This document shows, piece by piece, positions 6,806 through 10,692 of a stretch of 10,692 bases of DNA (position 1 is the stretch's first letter; each line of letters opens with the position of its first letter). The stretch lies in the NCBI GenBank assembly GCA_003023245.1, contig PXTR01000061.1:1-10692 (forward strand). The letters are read 5' to 3'. The notes below the pieces were generated by a model. The model did no database searches and was not told the DNA's origin. It worked only from the letters and a program-made list of their open reading frames with translations. The DNA comes from Bacteroidetes bacterium QS_8_68_15. GTDB taxonomy: Bacteria; Bacteroidota; Rhodothermia; Rhodothermales; Salinibacteraceae. A program made the translations under genes and the position numbers.

Positions 6806-6831
6806 CGAAGGGCGATTTGGCGAGGAGAAAA

Positions 6832-6866
6832 TTCGAAATTCGACCTTCGAAATTCGACCTTCGCAA
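6832..6866 (+). repeat. TTCGNNN heptamer tandem repeat abutting the coaX start
   Basis: Five consecutive 7-base units, TTCGAAA, TTCGACC, TTCGAAA, TTCGACC and TTCGCAA, run without interruption. The first four can equally be read as two perfect copies of a 14-base unit. The array ends exactly at the base before the coaX ATG, so it occupies the position of the coaX ribosome-binding region and most of the 61-base gap after birA. TTCGAA is self-complementary, so adjacent units could pair with each other. The array is seen directly; its role is unknown. Confidence 0.9.
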
Positions 6867-7694
6867 ATGGATTGGGTGTTCGACATCGGCAACAGCGCGG
6901 CGAAGGGGGCGCTCCTCGACGAGGGCGGCGAACTGGAGCGCGCCGTTCGGCTCGACCTGGCGCCGGCGGAGGCGTCGCAGGCGGACTGGCAACGCGCCTT
7001 GCGCGAGGCCGTCGGCGAGCAGGAGGGGCCGGAGCGCGTCGGCTTCGCGTCGGTCGTGCCCGCCGCGGCGGAGCCGTTCCGCGCGGCGCTGCGCGCGAGT
7101 TGGGGCGTGGAGGACGCCTTCGCCGTGCGTCCCAACGCTGAGGACGCGCGCCGGCCGTTCGCGCTGGGGTACCGCACCCCCGCCACGCTCGGAGCCGACC
7201 GGCTGGCCGCCGCCGCCGCCGCGTGGACCCGCTACGGCAAGGACGGCGACGCCGCCCGCTCCGTCGTGGCGCTCGACGCAGGCACCGCGCTGACCTACGA
7301 GGTCGTCCGCGCCGATGCGACGGGGGCGGGCGTCTACGAAGGCGGCGCCATCGCGCCCGGCCCGGTGCTCCAGCGCCAGGCACTGACCGGCGGCACTGCG
7401 CAGCTGCCCTCCTCCCTCTCGCTCGACGACGCGCTTCCCGCTCCCCCCGTCGGCGCTTCGACGCGCGACGCCCTCCAGAGCGGCCTGCTCTACGGGCTGC
7501 TCGACAGCGCCGACGGCATGATTCGCCGCCTCGCCGCGACGCTTCCCGATGCGCCCGTCGTCGTCGCCACCGGCGGCTGGAGCGCTTTTCTGCGCGAGCA
7601 CCTCCCTGACGGCCGCCTCGCCCGGCGCGACCCGCACCTCGTGCTTCGCGGCGTGCATGCGCTCATGCGGTTGGGCGAAGGGGAGAGGGAGTGA
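6867..7694 (+). CDS. coaX: Type III pantothenate kinase
   Basis: Phosphorylates pantothenate with ATP, the first committed step of coenzyme A biosynthesis, in the cytoplasm. Type III enzymes belong to the ASKHA fold and are known to be insensitive to CoA feedback and to need a monovalent cation. The 275-residue length is typical. Visible motifs are the phosphate-binding FDIGNSAAK at 5-13 (Asp6, Gly8, Asn9), the dimer-interface segment GYRTPATLGADRLAAAAAAW at 101-120 with the family GxDR (Asp111-Arg112), the second phosphate loop ALDAGTALTYEVV at 135-147 (Asp137), GGAIAPG at 159-165, and STRDALQSG at 198-206 with the conserved Thr199. All expected residues are present. The start at 6867 is fixed by the DxGN motif a few residues in. 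The upstream region is a heptamer array rather than a Shine-Dalgarno sequence. It is convergent with yaaA. Confidence 0.95.
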   Translation: MDWVFDIGNSAAKGALLDEGGELERAVRLDLAPAEASQADWQRALREAVGEQEGPERVGFASVVPAAAEPFRAALRASWGVEDAFAVRPNAEDARRPFALGYRTPATLGADRLAAAAAAWTRYGKDGDAARSVVALDAGTALTYEVVRADATGAGVYEGGAIAPGPVLQRQALTGGTAQLPSSLSLDDALPAPPVGASTRDALQSGLLYGLLDSADGMIRRLAATLPDAPVVVATGGWSAFLREHLPDGRLARRDPHLVLRGVHALMRLGEGERE

Positions 7695-7708
7695 GGGGAA
7701 GAAGGGGG

Positions 7709-7733
7709 GAGAGGGCTTGTCGGAAGCGCTCTC
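7709..7733. terminator. Bidirectional hairpin between coaX and yaaA
   Basis: GAGAGGGCTT (7709-7718) pairs with AAGCGCTCTC (7724-7733) as a 10-bp stem with one internal mismatch and a five-base loop. It sits in the 62-base gap between two convergent stop codons, 14 bases after coaX, and is followed on the plus strand by a pyrimidine-rich stretch. That position fits a shared terminator, but neither side has a long T run. Confidence 0.5.
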
Positions 7734-7756
7734 TTCACCTTCAAACTTTCTCACCG

Positions 7757-8602
7757 TCAGTCCTCTTCTTCCGCCGCTTCTCGCTTCGCTTCTTCGGAGG
7801 CAGGAACCATCGTGAGCGTGTGCGTCTTGGTCGCTTCGTCGTAGGTGCTGGCCTCCTCGTCGAGCTCGAAGCCGGCGATGGGATCCCACTCCTCGGTATC
7901 CTCGAGGTCTTCGAGCGTCTCGCGCACGATGTGGTTGACGAACTGGCCCTGGAGCGCCAGCCGGTCTTCGCCGGTCGGCTCCTCGCCGTCCTCGTCGAGG
8001 AGGCGCACCTGCGCGCGCTCTTCGTAGGTGTGCTCGTTGTTCCAGACCTCGCGCAGCCGCTCCGGCAGAAAGTCCCACACGAAGCGCCCGTCGAGCGTCT
8101 CGTTGAGCGCCGGGCTGAGGTGCGGACGCCAGAAGGCCCCCACGTCGCCGATGTCCGGCAGCGTGCCGTCCATGCGCAGGTGATAGTTGGGCACCAGGTC
8201 GTCCGGGCGCAGCAGGCCGAAGAGCCCGCTGAAGATGACGCCGTTTTCGAGCATGCGCCGCTGCGCGCCGGTCGGCAGGTCCGCAAAGTCGGTAGCGGAG
8301 TAGAGCGCGCCCGGGCTGTACCGGTCGAGGGCCGACATCAGCGGGGCGTCGTAGATTTCCTCGTTGACGCGCACGGCCTCTTCCAGCTCGAAGCCCTCCA
8401 GCTCGGGAAACAGCTCATCCGGGTCGTCCGCTTCGTCGATGGCGGACTGAAGCGCGTCGATGAGCTCGCGGCGCTTGGAGTTGAGGCTGCTGAAGTAGTT
8501 GAACGTGTTCGACGTGCGATAGTCGAACATGTCGGGGGCGAAGGGATTGCCGCCGGGCTGTTTGTTGTTGGAGGGGGGCAGGAGAACGACGAAATTGGGC
8601 AT
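7757..8602 (-). CDS. yaaA: YaaA family (DUF328/UPF0246) peroxide-stress protein
   Basis: E. coli YaaA is known to limit intracellular iron and oxidative damage during peroxide stress; the same role here is inferred from family membership. The 281-residue protein begins with the family's LLPPSNNK strand and loop (7-14) and contains the signature IFSGLFGLLRPDDLVPNYHLRM (123-144). This is followed by a FWRPHLSPALNETL segment (157-170) and DGRFVWDFLPERLREVW (171-187). That layout is closer to the variant I associate with Actinobacteria than to E. coli YaaA. The usual KG near the end of the core appears as QG (219-220). The protein is strongly acidic, especially 230-281, and is longer than the usual 250-260 residues because of a Glu/Ala-rich tail. 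The start at 8602 is the first ATG. It lies 66 bases downstream of the YtxH-like gene on the same strand, so the two may share a transcript. Confidence 0.82.
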   Translation of the reverse strand: MPNFVVLLPPSNNKQPGGNPFAPDMFDYRTSNTFNYFSSLNSKRRELIDALQSAIDEADDPDELFPELEGFELEEAVRVNEEIYDAPLMSALDRYSPGALYSATDFADLPTGAQRRMLENGVIFSGLFGLLRPDDLVPNYHLRMDGTLPDIGDVGAFWRPHLSPALNETLDGRFVWDFLPERLREVWNNEHTYEERAQVRLLDEDGEEPTGEDRLALQGQFVNHIVRETLEDLEDTEEWDPIAGFELDEEASTYDEATKTHTLTMVPASEEAKREAAEEED

Positions 8603-8620
8603 ACGAAAAAGGGATTGAAG

Positions 8621-8650
8621 AAAAAGCGGCCGCCGGGTGAGAAGCGCCGC
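8621..8650 (-). terminator. Weak hairpin plus T run between the YtxH-like gene and yaaA
   Basis: On the minus strand, GCGGC (8650-8646) and GCCGC (8630-8626) form a 5-bp stem followed immediately by five T residues (8625-8621), 18 bases before the yaaA ATG. It could partly terminate transcripts of the YtxH-like gene. The short stem and 15-base loop make this tentative. Confidence 0.3.
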
Positions 8651-8668
8651 GCGCGTGGGGTTTTTCTA

Positions 8669-8971
8669 CTACTCCAACTTCTTGAGCAGTTCGTCGATGT
8701 CTTCGCGGATGAGCTTGGCTCGCACCTCGGCGTCTTCGACGAGGGCGTCACCGCTGCGGCGGGCGTCGCCGTTTTCCGCGCCGGAGGAGCGGAGCCAGTC
8801 TTCGATGACGACTCCTGCGCGCAGAGCGGCGTTTTCGAACTGGTAGATGAGGCGACGCCGCGTTTTCTTGCCCTTTTGAGGAGCCACCAGCAGGCCCGCG
8901 GTCAGCCCCAGCGCTCCGCCGGCCAGTGCGCCGATCACCCCGTCGCGAATGGTTCGAGCCATGTCGTTCAT
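8669..8971 (-). CDS. Small YtxH-like membrane-anchored protein
   Basis: The 100-residue protein has one glycine-rich hydrophobic segment, GALAGGALGLTAGLLVAP (14-31), directly followed by a basic stretch QKGKKTRRRL (32-41). The remainder is a charged helical C-terminus (about 42-100) rich in Arg, Glu and Asp and ending DIDELLKKLE. This gly-zipper-like segment followed by APxxGxxTR is the hallmark of the YtxH domain family. Members are known mainly as small general-stress-associated proteins of poorly defined function, probably at the inner membrane. The start at 8971 is preceded by AAAGGGTGAC, one of the few purine-rich, Shine-Dalgarno-like stretches in this window; an ATG three codons downstream (8962) is possible. 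It is first in line before yaaA, and a 34-base direct-repeat pair lies just upstream of it. Confidence 0.8.
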   Translation of the reverse strand: MNDMARTIRDGVIGALAGGALGLTAGLLVAPQKGKKTRRRLIYQFENAALRAGVVIEDWLRSSGAENGDARRSGDALVEDAEVRAKLIREDIDELLKKLE

Positions 8972-9342
8972 GTCACCCTTTCGTTTGTGGTACGTGTTCG
9001 TTTGTTGTACGTGCGAGGAAAAGGCGACCGGACGGCCACCGGGCCCTCGTCTTCTTCTTGATGGAATGCAACGAGGTTCGCCTCGGGACGTTTAGAAACC
9101 TACCCTACGGAACGCCTTTTTTGCAAATGCCTTTCGCTGCGCCAGCTTCGCGTTCACGGCCCCGGCCCACAGGAGCGCGAAAGCACTGGCATTCGGAGAC
9201 GGTTACGCTTACATTGATCTGACGGGGGTCCCACGTACGGTCCGTGGCGTCCATCCTGCTGGTCTTGCCGGGACCGCCGGCGCGCGTTGCCCGCTGCGTT
9301 CACGCTTCTTCTAAGGTCGCCCTTTGCTCAAAGGCCGTCCCC
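8972..9342. promoter_or_regulatory. Divergent regulatory spacer between the YtxH-like gene and the hydrolase
   Basis: This 371-base gap has no convincing gene. Next to the YtxH-like start is a tandem direct repeat (8980-9013, listed separately). A small hairpin CGAGG-TTCG-CCTCG lies at 9072-9085. CACGTAC (9232-9238) is an inverted copy of the GTACGTG core of the direct repeat. CCACG and CGTGG (from 9231) form an imperfect palindrome about 100 bases before the hydrolase ATG. TACATT (9210-9215) is a weak -10-like match without a good partner. Promoters for both genes must lie here but cannot be fixed. Confidence 0.4.
8980..9013. repeat. 17-bp tandem direct repeat upstream of the YtxH-like gene
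   Basis: TTCGTTTGTGGTACGTG (8980-8996) is followed with no gap by TTCGTTTGTTGTACGTG (8997-9013), with one mismatch in 17. Each unit ends in GTACGTG. The pair lies nine bases upstream of the YtxH-like start codon. Adjacent direct repeats at this distance could be binding sites for a regulator, or part of the 5' leader. Confidence 0.85.
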
Positions 9343-10170
9343 ATGCCGAAGTCTCGCTTTTCCCTTCAGCACCGCGAAGGGTTCTCCTACCTCGACGAAG
9401 GGCCGTCCCGACCGGACGCGCCGCCGCTGCTTTTGCTGCACGGCATGCTCGGGGACCTGAGCAACTGGGACGCGACCATCGACGCCTTTTCCGAGGCGGG
9501 CTACCGCGTGCTCGTTCCCGTGCTGCCGGTCTACGACCTCCCGATGGACGATACGAGCGTCGGGGGGCTGGCGCGCCACGCCCGGCGCTTCGTCGAGATG
9601 ATGGACGCCGACGCAGTCGTGCCGGTGGGCAACTCGCTGGGCGGGCAGGTGGCGCTTCTTTACGCGCTGCACGCCCCCGGCGCGGTCGCCGCCATGATTC
9701 TTTCCGGCTCGTCGGGCATATATGAAGAGCGCATGGAGGCGGGAATCATGCGCCGCGACAGCCGCGACTTCATCCGCGAGCGTGCCGCCGTCACCTTCTA
9801 CGACGACGTGCATGTCACCGACGAGCTGGTCGAGGAAATGTACGAACTGGTCAACGACCGCGAGCGCGCGGTGCGCCTCATTCGCATGGCGCGCTCGACG
9901 AAGCAAGACACCGTCACCGAGCAGCTGTCGCGCCTGACCGGGCTGCCGACGTTGCTGGTGTGGGGGTGCGACGATGTCATCACGCCGCCCGACGTGGCCG
10001 AGGAGTTTCGGCGTCGCCTCCCGCAGGCGCAGCTTCACTTCATCGACAAGTGCGGCCACGCCCCCATGATCGAGCGCCCGGAGGAGTTCAACCGGCTGGC
10101 GCTCGACTTCCTGGCCCAAACGCTCGGCCCGTCGGAGCAACAGGTGCCACGCGAGCCGCACCGCCGCTGA
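9343..10170 (+). CDS. Alpha/beta-fold hydrolase
   Basis: The 275-residue protein has the complete alpha/beta hydrolase layout. The oxyanion-hole motif LLLHGMLGDLSNW spans 30-42. The nucleophile elbow VGNSLGG is at 95-101, with Ser98. The acidic residue is in LLVWGCDDVITPP (204-216), probably Asp211, and the catalytic His is in DKCGHAPMIERPEEFN (235-250), His239. A helical cap lies between about 125 and 195. The GNSLGG elbow and C-terminal GHAPMIERP are typical of the MhpC/BioH-like esterase and C-C hydrolase subgroup, but the substrate cannot be told. No signal peptide is present, so it is probably cytoplasmic. I chose the ATG at 9343. An in-frame GTG at 9244 would add 33 residues with no family resemblance. 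It is monocistronic by appearance, with a small hairpin soon after the stop codon. Confidence 0.9.
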   Translation: MPKSRFSLQHREGFSYLDEGPSRPDAPPLLLLHGMLGDLSNWDATIDAFSEAGYRVLVPVLPVYDLPMDDTSVGGLARHARRFVEMMDADAVVPVGNSLGGQVALLYALHAPGAVAAMILSGSSGIYEERMEAGIMRRDSRDFIRERAAVTFYDDVHVTDELVEEMYELVNDRERAVRLIRMARSTKQDTVTEQLSRLTGLPTLLVWGCDDVITPPDVAEEFRRRLPQAQLHFIDKCGHAPMIERPEEFNRLALDFLAQTLGPSEQQVPREPHRR

Positions 10171-10177
10171 CTATTCG

Positions 10178-10193
10178 TGCGCTTTTTCGCGCA
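10178..10193 (+). terminator. Small hairpin after the hydrolase gene
   Basis: TGCGC and GCGCA form a 5-bp perfect stem around a TTTTTC loop, beginning eight bases after the hydrolase stop codon. No T run follows, so this is at best a weak terminator or 3'-end stabiliser. Confidence 0.3.
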
Positions 10194-10199
10194 TCGGCG

Positions 10200-10241
10200 T
10201 TGTACAATCGCCTGTACAGTCTGGGGGACAGTCTGTACGAT
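10200..10241 (+). promoter_or_regulatory. 12-nt tandem repeats overlapping a putative promoter
   Basis: TGTACAATCGCC, TGTACAGTCTGG and GGGACAGTCTGT (10201-10236) are three consecutive imperfect 12-base units. Within them, TTGTACAA (10200-10207) and CTGTACAG (10212-10219) are perfect 8-bp palindromes with centres 12 bases apart, and a third GTAC lies 21 bases further on. TGTACA (10213-10218) and TACGAT (10236-10241), separated by 17 bases, each match four of six consensus bases of -35 and -10 boxes. They would start transcription near 10248, at the head of the structured region. The repeats are seen directly; promoter and operator roles are inferred. Confidence 0.45.
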
Positions 10242-10247
10242 GTGAGG

Positions 10248-10537
10248 CACGGCGTGGCAAAATGACACACGCTCTCGAAGACCGGGACGCTCGGGGCGTG
10301 CGTGGGAAGCTACTGTTGAGGGGCGCTCCAGTACCATTGAGCGTTGCCGCAGGGCCGTTGAGCGAGAGGGCAGGTGCACCTGCCCCGGCTGGCACGCCGG
10401 TTGCTCGACAATATAGGCGCGACTCCGGGACACATCTTTTACTCGGAGTCGCGAGGTGCATGACTACGCACCGCGGATGGCCACCGCAGCACCGGGCCGG
10501 CGTGTTTTTGGGTGAGCGCGCCGGCCCGGATTTTTTT
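10248..10537 (+). ncRNA. Candidate structured RNA ending at an intrinsic terminator
   Basis: No recognised RNA family matches, and there is no credible ORF. Reading downstream there is a CACGC/GCGTG stem (10268-10272 with 10296-10300), a 6-bp stem (10323-10328 with 10339-10344), and an outer stem GTTGAGC/GCTCGAC (10357-10363 with 10403-10409) that encloses two hairpins. Next come a 10-bp perfect stem CGCGACTCCG/CGGAGTCGCG (10418-10427 with 10444-10453), GGTGC/GCACC (10455-10459 with 10468-10472), GCGG/CCGC (10473-10476 with 10484-10487), and finally the terminator at 10492-10537. The stems are consecutive and compatible, as expected of a folded RNA of about 290 bases. Alternatively it is the regulatory leader of a gene beyond the window, with the terminator as its attenuator. 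The 5' end is inferred from weak promoter boxes. Confidence 0.5.
10492..10537 (+). terminator. Strong intrinsic terminator
   Basis: CCGGGCCGGCG (10492-10502) and CGCCGGCCCGG (10519-10529) form an 11-bp perfect GC-rich stem. Three more pairs including G-U are possible toward the loop. The stem is followed after one A by seven T residues (10531-10537). This is the most convincing intrinsic terminator in the window. It lies more than 320 bases after the hydrolase stop codon, which argues that it ends a separate transcript. Confidence 0.88.
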
Positions 10538-10692
10538 ATCTATCCGCTTCTTGAAGTGGCGTGCAGGAGTGCTTTTCGCGGCTTTCAAACCCGCAGGGCG
10601 GAGGCCCCGGGAACAGTGCCTAGGGCGAAGCGTCCAACGAAGACGCCCAGACGGTGACGCCCGAAGGGCTGTTCTTCACACATTCTGGGGAT
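10538..10692. other. Non-coding right edge with short hairpins
   Basis: The last 155 bases show no gene I can support. They contain a GCGTC/GACGC hairpin (10630-10634 with 10642-10646), a tight GCCC-GAA-GGGC hairpin (10659-10669), and a direct repeat GACGCCC (10642-10648 and 10656-10662). The stretch could be the leader of something beyond the window; nothing more can be said. Confidence 0.4.

Noticed and set aside
6441..8078. Minus-strand frame of 545 codons across birA, coaX and yaaA
   Set aside because: It overlaps three genes with firm family motifs and is almost entirely Arg/Gly/Ala.
7691..9061. Plus-strand frame of 456 codons opposite yaaA and the YtxH-like gene
   Set aside because: It is antisense to two recognisable genes and has no motif of its own.
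8926..9222. Plus-strand frame of 98 codons in the gap before the hydrolase
   Set aside because: It is partly antisense to the YtxH-like gene, has no motif, and crosses the direct repeats.
9244..9342. GTG start giving a 33-residue N-terminal extension of the hydrolase
   Set aside because: The extension looks superficially like a signal peptide but ends in mixed sequence before an ATG where the hydrolase fold begins.
10262..10657. Plus-strand frame of 131 codons at the right end
   Set aside because: It runs straight through several strong hairpins and the intrinsic terminator, and the product has no domain-like pattern; RNA structure explains the sequence better.

Overview
The window is GC-rich, gene-dense bacterial chromosome. 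It carries nine recognisable protein genes and, at the right end, a gene-free structured stretch. No IS transposase, phage gene, CRISPR array, tRNA or rRNA was recognised. Several features point to the Bacteroidota, and more narrowly to a GC-rich Rhodothermia-like lineage. FabI has the SQSPTRT loop typical of that phylum, birA and coaX sit side by side, and most starts lack a Shine-Dalgarno sequence. FabI, YaaA and the hydrolase are notably acidic, which would fit a marine or halophilic relative. This assignment is an inference from family features, not a database result.

Layout, left to right: fabI (enoyl-ACP reductase, minus) is divergent from a membrane histidine-kinase-like gene (plus) whose ATP-binding motifs are degraded. 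That gene converges on suhB (inositol monophosphatase family, minus). suhB is divergent from a predicted lipoprotein gene of unknown function (plus), which converges on a TPR-repeat gene (minus); the convergent gap holds a hairpin and a MITE-like inverted-repeat element. The TPR gene is divergent from birA (biotin protein ligase, plus), and coaX (type III pantothenate kinase, plus) follows in the same direction. coaX converges on yaaA (peroxide-stress family, minus), which lies downstream of a small YtxH-like membrane protein gene (minus). A repeat-containing divergent spacer separates this from an alpha/beta hydrolase gene (plus). The last 520 bases hold no credible gene. They contain 12-nt tandem repeats with promoter-like boxes, a chain of hairpins, and a strong intrinsic terminator, which together look like an independently transcribed structured RNA or a long leader.

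Functionally, fabI (fatty-acid elongation), birA (biotinylation of acetyl-CoA carboxylase) and coaX (first step of CoA synthesis, and so of the ACP prosthetic group) all feed acyl metabolism. Only birA and coaX look potentially co-transcribed. The other genes are mostly separate divergent or convergent units of housekeeping, stress or unknown role.

The most unusual material is between genes. Three families of 7-nt-periodic tandem repeats (AGCNNTC, GGCNNTT, TTCGNNN) fill four separate spacers, and two of the copies share an identical downstream arrangement. There is also a 131-bp inverted-repeat element and the terminal structured RNA candidate.
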